Shown here piece by piece: positions 55,297 through 62,351 of a stretch of DNA of 64,000 bases. Under the pieces are notes generated by a model. The model did no database searches and was not told the DNA's origin. It saw only the letters and a program-made list of their open reading frames with translations. Source of the DNA: Prochlorococcus marinus (GTDB taxonomy: Bacteria; Cyanobacteriota; Cyanobacteriia; PCC-6307; Cyanobiaceae); NCBI RefSeq assembly GCF_001180265.1, contig NZ_CVSW01000006.1, positions 1-64,000 on the forward strand, in the 5' to 3' direction. The translations under genes were made by a program, and so were the position numbers. How positions within the stretch are numbered: position 1 is the first letter of the stretch; every line of letters begins with the position of its first letter.

Positions 55297-55554
55297 ATGA
55301 AAATTATTAGTAAAGAAACAAGTAAAAGAGTTTGTGATCATATGAACAATGATCACATAGATTCAGTGCACAAATATCTTATTCATTATGGGAAGATATC
55401 AAGCTTTGAGAATGCTTATATGGAAGAAATTAATAATAGTTATATAAAAATCAATTACGATGGCCAATCAGCAATTATCAATTTTAAAAATGAAATATCT
55501 GAAGAAGAAATTCATTCAACTTTAGTATCAATGATTAAAGACATTAAAAAATAA
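55297..55554 (+). CDS. DUF2470 domain protein
   Basis: An 85-residue soluble protein matching DUF2470, the C-terminal domain of pyridoxamine-oxidase-like heme-degradation proteins: VCDHMNNDHIDSVHKYLIHY near the N terminus (H and D/H pattern) and YIKINYDGQSAIINFKNEIS. Here the domain stands alone. Such free domains in cyanobacteria have no proven function. It follows the dus gene on the same strand. Confidence 0.78.
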   Translation: MKIISKETSKRVCDHMNNDHIDSVHKYLIHYGKISSFENAYMEEINNSYIKINYDGQSAIINFKNEISEEEIHSTLVSMIKDIKK

Positions 55555-55573
55555 ATTAATTTATAAAATAATT

Positions 55574-55738
55574 CTAATTTTTATTTTCATAGTAATCAGT
55601 TATCTTTTTACATTCTTCAAATGAAAGCATGCTTAATCTAGATGTGGCTTTTATTTTTAGAATTGCACAAACAGCTAATAAATCTGCGCTATCAACATTA
55701 AGTGCTTCAGAAAGTTCTAAGACCCTAAGACCTTTCAT
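55574..55738 (-). CDS. 54-residue IF2_N-like protein
   Basis: Found by direct translation from ATG 55738. The product LRVLELSEALNVDSADLLAV followed by LKIKATSRLSMLSFEECKKI closely resembles the IF2 N-terminal repeat ('RV.ELAKEL...SKELL..L...G...KS..S.L...'), an alpha-beta-alpha module normally found at the start of translation initiation factor 2. It is complete by itself and not attached to a GTPase. It may bind the ribosome, RNA or another factor; this is inference. Confidence 0.62.
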   Translation of the reverse strand: MKGLRVLELSEALNVDSADLLAVCAILKIKATSRLSMLSFEECKKITDYYENKN

Positions 55739-55780
55739 TAGTATTAAAAAATCTTTTCTACATTATCAAGAACCTTGAAA

Positions 55781-56017
55781 TCAATGGGCTGCATTTTTCC
55801 CTAAACCTGCAACGAATGGAAAAGTTTGTTCATCACCAAATATATCTTCTACCGAAGAATTAGAAATATTAGTTTTTTTATTATCAGGCTTAATTTCTTC
55901 AATTTCATTAGAAATATTATCTTTAATGTTATTTTCAATTTCTTTTGCTAATAAATTGTTTGTATTAGAAAATATTGAAAAAACTAATACACATAAAAAC
56001 AAAATAATTCTTTTCAT
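55781..56017 (-). CDS. Secreted hypothetical protein
   Basis: A 78-residue protein with a signal peptide (~1-24, FLCVLVFSIFSNTNNLLA), an acidic Asn/Glu/Ile-rich middle and the C terminus DEQTFPFVAGLGKNAAH. The FPFVAGLGKN end looks conserved. No family recognised. Probably lumenal or periplasmic. Confidence 0.62.
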   Translation of the reverse strand: MKRIILFLCVLVFSIFSNTNNLLAKEIENNIKDNISNEIEEIKPDNKKTNISNSSVEDIFGDEQTFPFVAGLGKNAAH

Positions 56018-56118
56018 AAATAAAATTTATCTAATACTATTGTTATACGCCAATAAAGTTATTTAGAAAAAATAAATAATTTTAAAACAAATCTAAATAA
56101 ATCAAAATAAAAAAATAT

Positions 56119-56355
56119 TCATCTTCCCAACTTATTTCTATTTTTAAATCTAATTAAAAAATAAAGACCTATTAACAAAAGAATTGCCAAGGAGTTCTGA
56201 TTAAGAAAAACATAAACCATATAGACGAGAAAGGGGAATAAGCACGCCCTCTTGAAATTTAATTTCTGTTCCTTTGACATATTTTTCCAATTTAAGTATT
56301 CTTCCCATTGAAAAATCTTCTTCATTTTTCTACTTTTATTTTTACGATTAAACAT
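56119..56355 (-). CDS. Hypothetical basic membrane protein
   Basis: A 78-residue protein with a basic N-terminal half (MFNRKNKSRKMKKIFQWEEY), WKNMSKEQKLNFKRA, then two short hydrophobic segments (~41-51 and ~55-69) and a basic end (KNRNKLGR). No family recognised. Confidence 0.58.
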   Translation of the reverse strand: MFNRKNKSRKMKKIFQWEEYLNWKNMSKEQKLNFKRACLFPFLVYMVYVFLNQNSLAILLLIGLYFLIRFKNRNKLGR

Positions 56356-56458
56356 AACTTTATAAATATAGTTTTGATGATTCTTATGTTAATAAATAAA
56401 ATTAATCTACAATATCAAAATATGTTTTTTCATTGAATTAAAATTTTCTAAATAAAAG

Positions 56459-56878
56459 ATGAACTCAAAACCAGTTTGGAAAATAGAAAAAATTGTTTTA
56501 CCTCAACATGCAGATCATGCAGGGGTAATGTGGCACGGTAAATATTTTAATTGGCTTGAAGAAAGCCGAATAAATGCACTTTCAGAAGTAGGTATAAGTT
56601 ATTTCGAACTAACTAAAAATGGCTTAGATTTACCTTTAATAAATACTTCTATAAAATATAAATCTCCTTTATTTCTTGGTGAAAAAATAACAATCGAGAG
56701 CGAATTCAATATTGATAAAAGTCCTAGGATTAATGTAATTTCAAAGTTTCATAACAAGAAAAATGAAATCTTAACTATTGCTGAAGTCAATTTAGTCTTA
56801 ATAAATAAACTGAATTTTTCTATAATAAGAAAAAGACCAGATTTCTTATCGGAGGCCTTTAGTAAATTAAATGGTTGA
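56459..56878 (+). CDS. Hotdog-fold acyl-CoA thioesterase
   Basis: A 139-residue 4HBT-type thioesterase. The active-site block HADHAGVMWHGKYFNWLEES (~17-36) contains the Asp-His-x-G-x-x-(Y/W)(H/N) motif of the 4-hydroxybenzoyl-CoA thioesterase group, and LINTSIKYKSPLFLGE is the central strand. In cyanobacteria, one such protein hydrolyses 1,4-dihydroxy-2-naphthoyl-CoA for phylloquinone; this is a candidate but not distinguishable from other thioesterases by eye. Overlaps the next gene by eight bases. Confidence 0.78.
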   Translation: MNSKPVWKIEKIVLPQHADHAGVMWHGKYFNWLEESRINALSEVGISYFELTKNGLDLPLINTSIKYKSPLFLGEKITIESEFNIDKSPRINVISKFHNKKNEILTIAEVNLVLINKLNFSIIRKRPDFLSEAFSKLNG

Positions 56879-57110
56879 AATTATTATCCGCCAATTCAAC
56901 GATTTATTAATTATGAATATATTTCAAGTTATTGATTCTTATCAATATGAAATGGAATCAAGATATCAAGAAAAATCAATGCTCACAAATCTTTTTACGG
57001 AGCACAAATTTATAGGATGGTTAGGATTGTTTATAGTATTTTTCTCTATCTTTGCAATTTTTGTTTTTCAATTTCTTGAGTGGGAAAGTAATGACAATAA
57101 TAAAAGTTAA
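56871..57110 (+). CDS. Hypothetical single-helix membrane protein
   Basis: A 79-residue frame starting inside the thioesterase gene's last codons (ATG 56871); ATG 56913 would give 65 residues (MNIFQVIDSYQYEMESRYQE) and could equally be the true start. One helix (~50-67 in the longer form, GWLGLFIVFFSIFAIFVF) and an acidic tail. Overlap suggests coupling to the thioesterase gene. Family unknown. Confidence 0.55.
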   Translation: MVEIIIRQFNDLLIMNIFQVIDSYQYEMESRYQEKSMLTNLFTEHKFIGWLGLFIVFFSIFAIFVFQFLEWESNDNNKS

Positions 57111-57150
57111 GAAGATTTAATGTTTATAATTCAACTGAATGACCTAAAAA

Positions 57151-57402
57151 ATGGCTATCTACTTAAAAATAACTAACCCTACAGAGGTTGTAAAAAAAAA
57201 GACCTCAAAATGGCTTACAGATATGACACCTGAAAGAATTGATAGAAAATTGGTCGAGGATGAAGTAATAAAAGGCATTATCGAGCAATTAACATTAGAA
57301 GGCATAAAAGGAGAAATATCAGCAATTAATGGGTTTGAAGTAAATGAATCTTCAGTAATAACAAAAAATAATTTTGTTATTAGAAAAACAAAAACTTTTT
57401 AG
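57151..57402 (+). CDS. Hypothetical soluble protein
   Basis: An 83-residue basic protein (MAIYLKITNPTEVVKKKTSK, then MTPERIDRKLVEDEVIKGII and GFEVNESSVITKNNFVIRKT). No membrane segment. It has an alpha/beta periodicity suggesting a real fold. No family recognised. It precedes the Mrr-like nuclease gene by 20 bases on the same strand. Confidence 0.58.
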   Translation: MAIYLKITNPTEVVKKKTSKWLTDMTPERIDRKLVEDEVIKGIIEQLTLEGIKGEISAINGFEVNESSVITKNNFVIRKTKTF

Positions 57403-57422
57403 ATAAAAAATAAAAATCTTTA

Positions 57423-58292
57423 ATGAAAAATTTTTTTATTTTAATTATTTTTATCATTTTTTTAATTTTTATAATTGTAAGAGATTATCAAATTAAGAAG
57501 AAAAAGTTAAAATTAAACAATGCCTTAAATTCCAATTTCTTTATTCAAACAATTAATAAATTAATTGACGAGAACAAATACAACTTGTTAGAGGAGAGGA
57601 ATAGATTAAGGGAAATAGATGCTTACGGTAACGAGGATTATAAAAAATGGATTGGCAATCCACCTCTTGATGAAAAAGCCATTGAGAAAAATATATTTAA
57701 TGGATCTAAGGGATTTAAAGAGGGTATACCATACTTCTATGAAAAAGTAATTTTAAAAGAATTTGGAAGTACGGAATTATTTTTCGAAAAGTGGAGATCC
57801 TATTGTAAAGAAAATCCTACTATTGATGATGAGATAATTGGATCTATTAGAAAGCTCGAAATTGAAGATTGGTTTGTTTTCATAGCAAGTCAAATTGAGA
57901 AATCATGCTTAAACCTAATAGAAAAAAACTACTCAAGTAAAAAAAAGGGAAACTACAAAAAAGGTATTAGATTTGAAAATCATTGTATGGAAATTCTCAA
58001 ACAAAATGGCTGGGAAGTAAAAGAAACCCCTATTACAGGAGATCAAGGGGTTGACTTAATTGCGTCAATAAATGATTTAAGAATATGTATACAATGCAAA
58101 GATCATGAAAAAGCCATTGGAAATAAAGCAGTTCAGGAAATTTCAGCTGGTAAATTATTTTGGAAAGGTACACATGCAATAATAGTCTCAAAATCTGGCT
58201 TTACAAAGTCTGCTCATCAACTAGCAAAATCAAATAAAGTGGAACTAATCAATGAATATCAATTAAAAGATTTAGAAAAGTTTATTGTTTAA
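57423..58292 (+). CDS. Membrane-anchored Mrr-type restriction endonuclease-like protein
   Basis: A 289-residue protein with an N-terminal helix (~3-20, FFILIIFIIFLIFIIVRD), a helical middle (~30-170) and a C-terminal Mrr_cat domain (~180-289). Catalytic motifs are intact: GIRFENHCMEIL, then ITGDQGVDLIASI (Asp), LRICIQCKDHEKAIG (Q-x-K) and VQEISAGKLFWKGTHAIIVS. The Mrr fold usually cuts methylated or foreign DNA, but the membrane anchor and absence of a methylase nearby make the role uncertain. Preceded by the 83-residue gene. Confidence 0.75.
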   Translation: MKNFFILIIFIIFLIFIIVRDYQIKKKKLKLNNALNSNFFIQTINKLIDENKYNLLEERNRLREIDAYGNEDYKKWIGNPPLDEKAIEKNIFNGSKGFKEGIPYFYEKVILKEFGSTELFFEKWRSYCKENPTIDDEIIGSIRKLEIEDWFVFIASQIEKSCLNLIEKNYSSKKKGNYKKGIRFENHCMEILKQNGWEVKETPITGDQGVDLIASINDLRICIQCKDHEKAIGNKAVQEISAGKLFWKGTHAIIVSKSGFTKSAHQLAKSNKVELINEYQLKDLEKFIV

Positions 58293-58297
58293 AAAGT

Positions 58298-58702
58298 TTA
58301 TATCAATTGAGTTAAGCCCTCTTTGTAAAGCAAAAGTGTTGTAAAAATTCCTGAGGCCCACATTAAACCTCTAGCTGTGGGGATATTAAAAATATATGCA
58401 CCAATATATAAAAAACGAAAAATAGGATGAATCAATGCTGCAATTATTGCAATATTAGAGTCAGTTAAACTAATCAAACAAAGAAGACATGCGGGTGCAT
58501 GTAGGGAAATACTTTCCCAACAATTTTGATGACACCAAACTGCTCTTTTTCCAAAAGAAGGTAATTCATCGAATAAAGCCCTTGGAGCAGACATATTTTC
58601 AACAGAATATCCCGCTTTAACTCTCCCTATAGTTAATGGAATAATTGATAATAAAACAACACCAACTGATAGACAAAGGCTCCAGGCAAAAGCTACTTGC
58701 AT
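58298..58702 (-). CDS. MAPEG family membrane protein
   Basis: A 134-residue protein with four hydrophobic helices and the MAPEG hallmark: a central KRAVWCHQNCWESISLHAPAC (~52-72, E-x-x-x-x-H at the active-site equivalent) and NIAIIAALIHPIFRFLYIGAY. The family includes glutathione-dependent membrane transferases and cyanobacterial homologues of unknown role. Convergent with the Mrr-like gene, with 5 bases between stops. Confidence 0.83.
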   Translation of the reverse strand: MQVAFAWSLCLSVGVVLLSIIPLTIGRVKAGYSVENMSAPRALFDELPSFGKRAVWCHQNCWESISLHAPACLLCLISLTDSNIAIIAALIHPIFRFLYIGAYIFNIPTARGLMWASGIFTTLLLYKEGLTQLI

Positions 58703-58819
58703 ATGATTTAAATAATATTATTAGCTTAATAATTGAAGCTCATTATCGTGATAAATGAAAAATCATTACCATAGATAAAACTTTGCAAAAAATGCTGTAA
58801 TTTAAAAAAAAAATCACTT

Positions 58820-58945
58820 ATGGATATTTCAAAGATAGTTTTAATTTTTGGCATAAGTTTACTAATATATACTGCTTTTCTGTTTTTAGGATTTTTTCTT
58901 AAGAATAAAAATCTAAAGGCACAGAATCTAAAAAAAGAAGAATAG
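58820..58945 (+). CDS. 41-residue single-helix membrane protein
   Basis: Found by direct translation from ATG 58820: MDISKIVLIFGISLLIYTAF, one helix (~5-26) and a strongly basic C-terminal tail (KNKNLKAQNLKKEE). Not recognised. It stands divergent from the MAPEG gene. Confidence 0.58.
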   Translation: MDISKIVLIFGISLLIYTAFLFLGFFLKNKNLKAQNLKKEE

Positions 58946-59008
58946 ATTATTAATGCCACGAAAATTTACTATTTTCTCAATATTTTTATATCTTTTTGAA
59001 TATATTTA

Positions 59009-59080
59009 ATGGAAATAAAATTTGATCCAAATAATAATAAGGGATATTTGAAATTAAATAAGACAGTTGCTGGTATATGA
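59009..59080 (+). CDS. Possible 23-residue leader frame
   Basis: A short frame (MEIKFDPNNNKGYLKLNKTV...) whose TGA overlaps the next gene's ATG as ATGA. That arrangement is often seen in translational coupling, but a frame this short may be chance in AT-rich DNA. Confidence 0.3.
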   Translation: MEIKFDPNNNKGYLKLNKTVAGI

Positions 59081-59370
59081 AAAAATTTTATAAATTTCTT
59101 AAAAGTTTTCTATTTATATCACTATGGCTTATTTTATCCTCATTTTTAACCCAATATTGGAATACCTTTCATTGGGAATATGTTTACTTAAACTTCAGAA
59201 TTATATTTGATAAAGAATTTTGGTTTGTTTTAGAAAAAATTCTTTTAGGATTTGATATTGGTTACTGGTTAGAAGAAGCACTAAAATTCTTAAGTTATGA
59301 AATACCTAAAGAATCATTTAAATATTTACCAATTTATTTCGTATTAAAGTCTATTTGGATAAAGAATTAA
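59077..59370 (+). CDS. Hypothetical membrane protein
   Basis: A 97-residue protein with one clear hydrophobic helix (~11-26, FLFISLWLILSSFL) and many aromatics (Trp/Tyr/Phe, e.g. QYWNTFHWEYVYLNF and WFVLEKILLGFDIGYWLEEA). The aromatic, amphipathic second half suggests membrane association. No family recognised. Convergent with a PAP/fibrillin gene. Confidence 0.58.
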   Translation: MKKFYKFLKSFLFISLWLILSSFLTQYWNTFHWEYVYLNFRIIFDKEFWFVLEKILLGFDIGYWLEEALKFLSYEIPKESFKYLPIYFVLKSIWIKN

Positions 59371-59379
59371 TTTCTATTT

Positions 59380-59922
59380 TTAAAACATTTTAATAAATTC
59401 CTTGAAATTCTTAAATAAAGTCGGTGAATTTATTTTTCTTAAAACAAATAAAGTTCCTTTATCACCTCTACATATTCTAAGCTTATTGCTTAAATAAGTT
59501 ATCTCTAACCACCCTAATTGTTCATTATTTATTTCTTTTATAGCTTTTATATTTTTTTTTCCAAATTTAGGACCAATAACACCAGCATGTGTAAATTTGA
59601 CCCCAATTTTTTTTTCATTTATGTAATTAAGTCTTATTAAAATGCCAGTACCAATAATTGATTTTATTCCTCTAGGTTTAAGTAAATTAAGACCATCTAA
59701 ATTTAAGGGATCAAGAATTTGAAGGTTATCAATAAAAGGAGAATATTTTAAAAAAGGACTATTAGAACTACTCCACCTAAGCTCCCAAACACCCTGCAAA
59801 GCATTTCTATCTTTGCTGAAGGAAAAATTATGATCAATTTCAAGTTGTTCGGCAAAATAACGTATACTCTCTGAATTTGGAGATTTAAGAAGTAAATTTA
59901 ATAAATCATTTTCGGTTTCCAT
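59380..59922 (-). CDS. PAP/fibrillin family protein
   Basis: A 180-residue protein of the plastid-lipid-associated (PAP/fibrillin) family. It has the characteristic LQGVWELRWSSSNSPFLKYS block (~42-61) at the start of the lipocalin-like barrel, and LEITYLSNKLRICRGDKGTLFVLRK near the C terminus, the family's end motif. Cyanobacterial members associate with thylakoid membranes or plastoglobule-like lipids and are linked to photoprotection. A second member lies at 62.3 kb. Confidence 0.82.
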   Translation of the reverse strand: METENDLLNLLLKSPNSESIRYFAEQLEIDHNFSFSKDRNALQGVWELRWSSSNSPFLKYSPFIDNLQILDPLNLDGLNLLKPRGIKSIIGTGILIRLNYINEKKIGVKFTHAGVIGPKFGKKNIKAIKEINNEQLGWLEITYLSNKLRICRGDKGTLFVLRKINSPTLFKNFKEFIKMF

Positions 59923-60001
59923 TTAATAAACGCTGGAGTATATAGCTGAGGATAAATACTTACCTCCATGTGCTATATTCTACCCAGAATATGTTGATTT
60001 G

Positions 60002-60286
60002 ATGACAAAGAGCTATTGGCTTAAAAAAATTTCAATTCCAAATGCTGATTTATTTCTGGAATATATAAGAACAGTATTGCCTTGGATTAAATCTGTGGGA
60101 GGAGTAATAATAAAAAGAGATTTAATACAAGAATCAACCTCAAACGAATGGGATGGAGGGCAGCTTGGATTAGTAATTGAATTCGAATCAAAATTTGCTG
60201 CTAAAAAAGCATTTTATTCTGAAGTATTTCAAAAATATCTGCAGTCCAGAGATTTAATGGAACTAGTTACTATAAGTACTCTTTAA
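60002..60286 (+). CDS. DUF1330-like protein
   Basis: A 94-residue protein from ATG 60002 (MTKSYWLKKISIPNADLFLE). The ferredoxin-like pattern DLFLEYIRTVLPWIKSVGGV, then LGLVIEFESKFAAKKAFYSE, fits the DUF1330 dimeric alpha/beta barrel family. No catalytic residues can be read. TTG 59999 adds one codon. Divergent from the PAP/fibrillin gene. Confidence 0.68.
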   Translation: MTKSYWLKKISIPNADLFLEYIRTVLPWIKSVGGVIIKRDLIQESTSNEWDGGQLGLVIEFESKFAAKKAFYSEVFQKYLQSRDLMELVTISTL

Positions 60287-60423
60287 AAAAATCAACAAAT
60301 ATCGACCTCACACAAACAACTTATAAGTATTTATTACTATTAAATTATTTATGTAATATTTATAACTTCACTAGGAATAGCATATTTTGCAAAATTTAAA
60401 TGTAAAAGTAATCCGTTAATCAA

Positions 60424-60603
60424 ATGAACTATTCAACAGAAAAAGATGATTATTTGATGACAACTCCATATACAAAGAAAATTCAGCAAAAATTTGAAAA
60501 GGTTAAATCTTTTTTAGAGCAAAATGGATTTAATCCTTCATCAGAGAGTTTAATGCAAGATATAGTTAGCTCAGAAGAATATATTGCTAAAAATGGCTTA
60601 TAA
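60424..60603 (+). CDS. Hypothetical small helical protein
   Basis: Found by direct translation: 59 residues from ATG 60424, MNYSTEKDDYLMTTPYTKKI, then a helix (QQKFEKVKSFLEQNGFNPSS) and an acidic end. Convergent with the Psb34-like gene; stops are four bases apart. Not recognised. Confidence 0.55.
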   Translation: MNYSTEKDDYLMTTPYTKKIQQKFEKVKSFLEQNGFNPSSESLMQDIVSSEEYIAKNGL

Positions 60604-60607
60604 AATA

Positions 60608-60787
60608 TCAGAATATATTCAGAGTCCTTAAATAATAAAAACCGCCTATTAGAAAAGGTAATAATATTCCAATAAATAAAAATAAGGATTTCTTTGATTC
60701 GCCTTCTGATATGGGGTTAATTTCTGGTTCAATTGCAAAACCATTTTGTCTACCACCGCTTTCGGTTGTATAACCTTTTTTATTCAT
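60608..60787 (-). CDS. Psb34-like photosystem II assembly protein
   Basis: Found by direct translation: 59 residues from ATG 60787. The N terminus GYTTESGGRQNGFAIEPEIN carries the motif shared by Psb34 and high-light-inducible proteins ('T..GGRLN.FA.EP'), followed by one helix (~34-53, LFLFIGILLPFLIGGFYYL) that lacks the chlorophyll-binding ExxNxR of HLIPs. That combination is what Psb34 looks like. Psb34 attaches to the CP47 module during photosystem II assembly. The symbol is withheld because the resemblance is by eye only. Confidence 0.65.
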   Translation of the reverse strand: MNKKGYTTESGGRQNGFAIEPEINPISEGESKKSLFLFIGILLPFLIGGFYYLRTLNIF

Positions 60788-60872
60788 GAGAAAAATAATC
60801 TATGGAGATTATCTCATGTAAAAACATATTTAAAAAAATTTTTTACAATTAGAATTAAACTAATTTTAAGAT

Positions 60873-61007
60873 CTAATAATTGACTTCAATCTGAGATTTC
60901 AACTTGGCAGCTTTTTTTAAAAGACCTACAACTTCCTTACGGCCAGTAGCAAACTCAGCCTTGTTAAGTAACTCGCTATATTTTTTTGTGATTTCTCTGT
61001 GATTCAT
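60873..61007 (-). CDS. 44-residue basic helical protein
   Basis: Found by direct translation from ATG 61007: MNHREITKKYSELLNKAEFA, then TGRKEVVGLLKKAAKLKSQI. Almost wholly helical and basic, with no hydrophobic span. The pattern is well ordered for a chance frame. Not recognised. Confidence 0.55.
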   Translation of the reverse strand: MNHREITKKYSELLNKAEFATGRKEVVGLLKKAAKLKSQIEVNY

Positions 61008-61092
61008 TTTGAATATTATTTCTATAAATTATAAAGTTACTAAAAAAAATTTTTGTATAAAAGATATCAAAAAAGAGTTTAAGTACCTTTAG

Positions 61093-61395
61093 CTATTTAA
61101 ACCAACCTTTTTTCTTTGGTTTAATCTCTTCTTTAATAACTTCTTTTTTTCTCCCAAATAATCCCTTTTTTTGGACTGTTAAATTCTGTTCAACAGGTTT
61201 AGATTTTCTGTTAAACAAGCCTTTTTTAGGTTCTTTTTTAATTGATTCTTTTTTGTCGGAAATCTTTGTTTTTTTAGGATTTGATTCTGAATTTTTGGGT
61301 TTGCTATCTGCAAATAAAGTTTGATATACAAAAAAACCAAAAACAGCAAAGAAGCCTAATGCCTGTACTAGAGCAGTTCCAAGATTATCAAACAT
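61093..61395 (-). CDS. Membrane-anchored basic protein with repeated KKGLFxRK motif
   Basis: A 100-residue protein: one N-terminal helix (~8-28, LVQALGFFAVFGFFVYQTLF) and a Lys-rich tail. The tail contains KKGLFNRK (57-64), KKGLFGRK (76-83) and KKGWFK (95-100), spaced exactly 19 residues apart. The motif may bind membrane lipids, nucleic acid or a partner; I do not recognise a family. One base separates it from the stop of the upstream small secreted gene, so they are co-transcribed. Confidence 0.62.
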   Translation of the reverse strand: MFDNLGTALVQALGFFAVFGFFVYQTLFADSKPKNSESNPKKTKISDKKESIKKEPKKGLFNRKSKPVEQNLTVQKKGLFGRKKEVIKEEIKPKKKGWFK

Positions 61396-61581
61396 TTAGG
61401 CCTCAACTTTGTATAGTGATTCTTTTTCTTTCGCTTTTATACATTTTTTATCATCAGACAAGCATTCAATTTCTGCCTTCTTCTCAGTATGAGAACTGCA
61501 GCCACCTGCCTTTACATTAGATATTGAAAACAATGTTATTACTCCTAAAATGAAGGCGAATGTTGTGTTAATCGGTTTCAT
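61396..61581 (-). CDS. Small secreted cysteine-containing protein
   Basis: A 61-residue precursor from ATG 61581 (MKPINTTFAFILGVITLFSI). The signal peptide probably ends at VKA; the mature peptide (~37 residues) is charged with three Cys (GGCSSHTEKKAEIECLSDDK and KKCIKAKE). The frame from 61644 adds an unlikely basic leader. Immediately upstream of the KKGLF-motif gene. Confidence 0.62.
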   Translation of the reverse strand: MKPINTTFAFILGVITLFSISNVKAGGCSSHTEKKAEIECLSDDKKCIKAKEKESLYKVEA

Positions 61582-61665
61582 AAGTTTTATATTTATTATG
61601 GAAAAATAATTTCGCAATTGCGAAGATAATCTTTTCTTCTGCAAAAAATATCCCTTTTTATATAT

Positions 61666-61845
61666 CTATTTGTAGTAATTAACTAAGTCGATAATTAATA
61701 TTGCTAGTAATGAAAGACCTAAAATGAAGGGTAAATAAGGATATTTATTTAAAATTTTGTTTAGTTGATTTTTCGATGTTTGTTTTTCCTTCTTCTTTTC
61801 TCTAGGTGGTAAGCCTAGCTCTTCCCTTCTCTTAGCTTCTCCCAT
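61666..61845 (-). CDS. DUF2839 family protein
   Basis: Found by direct translation: 59 residues from ATG 61845. It begins MGEAKRREELGLPPREKKKE, the typical start of the cyanobacterial DUF2839 family, and ends with one hydrophobic helix (~39-56, YLPFILGLSLLAILIID). Function unknown. Same strand as the two genes that follow it at 61.4 and 61.1 kb. Confidence 0.75.
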   Translation of the reverse strand: MGEAKRREELGLPPREKKKEKQTSKNQLNKILNKYPYLPFILGLSLLAILIIDLVNYYK

Positions 61846-61971
61846 AATTTTTTAATTTATTTAAGACTATTTTATACACTTATCAAAAGTAATGTATTGT
61901 TCTAGATTTAAATTATTAACGGTTAATTTATCGTAAATTTTGGATATATTAAAAATATATAAAAAAATTAC

Positions 61972-62079
61972 ATGATAGAAGTAGTTTGGTCTGTAAATAT
62001 AATGATTGCCATTCTGATTATTGGTGTTGCCTGGGTTCTTTACTACATATTTACTTATGATCAAAAATTTAGTTCCTAG
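61972..62079 (+). CDS. 35-residue single-helix membrane protein
   Basis: Found by direct translation from ATG 61972: MIEVVWSVNIMIAILIIGVA, helix ~5-28, end YDQKFSS. The stop lies four bases before the Nif11-like gene, so the two are probably one transcript. Size and topology are like photosynthetic low-molecular-weight subunits, but I cannot name it. Confidence 0.52.
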   Translation: MIEVVWSVNIMIAILIIGVAWVLYYIFTYDQKFSS

Positions 62080-62083
62080 ATAA

Positions 62084-62266
62084 ATGTCAGATAAAGATCT
62101 AATTAATTTTCTAAAAAAAATAGAGCAACTTAATCAAATTGCTGAGCTAATAAAAAATAATCCTAGTAAAAAAATGTACCTTTCAAAATGTAAAAATCAT
62201 GATGAAGTAATTAAATTAACCACTGAATGGGGTTTTGATATTGGTAAAAGGTGGGGCGAATATTAA
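62084..62266 (+). CDS. Nif11-like leader-family protein without core peptide
   Basis: A 60-residue protein resembling the Nif11 domain: MSDKDLINFLKKIEQLNQIA (helix 1 with D-x-x-x-F-L), KMYLSKCKNHDEVIKLTTEW (helix 2) and GFDIGKRWGEY (the 'G(F/Y).(I/F)' end). Nif11 domains are leaders of lanthipeptides such as prochlorosins. Here nothing follows that could serve as a core peptide (no GG plus Cys/Ser/Thr tail), and no LanM gene is nearby, so this is a stand-alone Nif11-type protein. The match is by eye. Confidence 0.55.
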   Translation: MSDKDLINFLKKIEQLNQIAELIKNNPSKKMYLSKCKNHDEVIKLTTEWGFDIGKRWGEY

Positions 62267-62351
62267 TTGATTTTATTACCAGCATTATTAAAATTGCCAT
62301 CAACTTCAAATTAAATTCCTAAGATTAATTAGTATTTTTTATATTGGAGTT

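Noticed and set aside
58726-58959. 77-codon minus-strand frame
   Set aside because: It lies opposite the 41-residue plus-strand membrane protein and is mainly Phe/Ile/Ser from reversed Lys/Asn codons.
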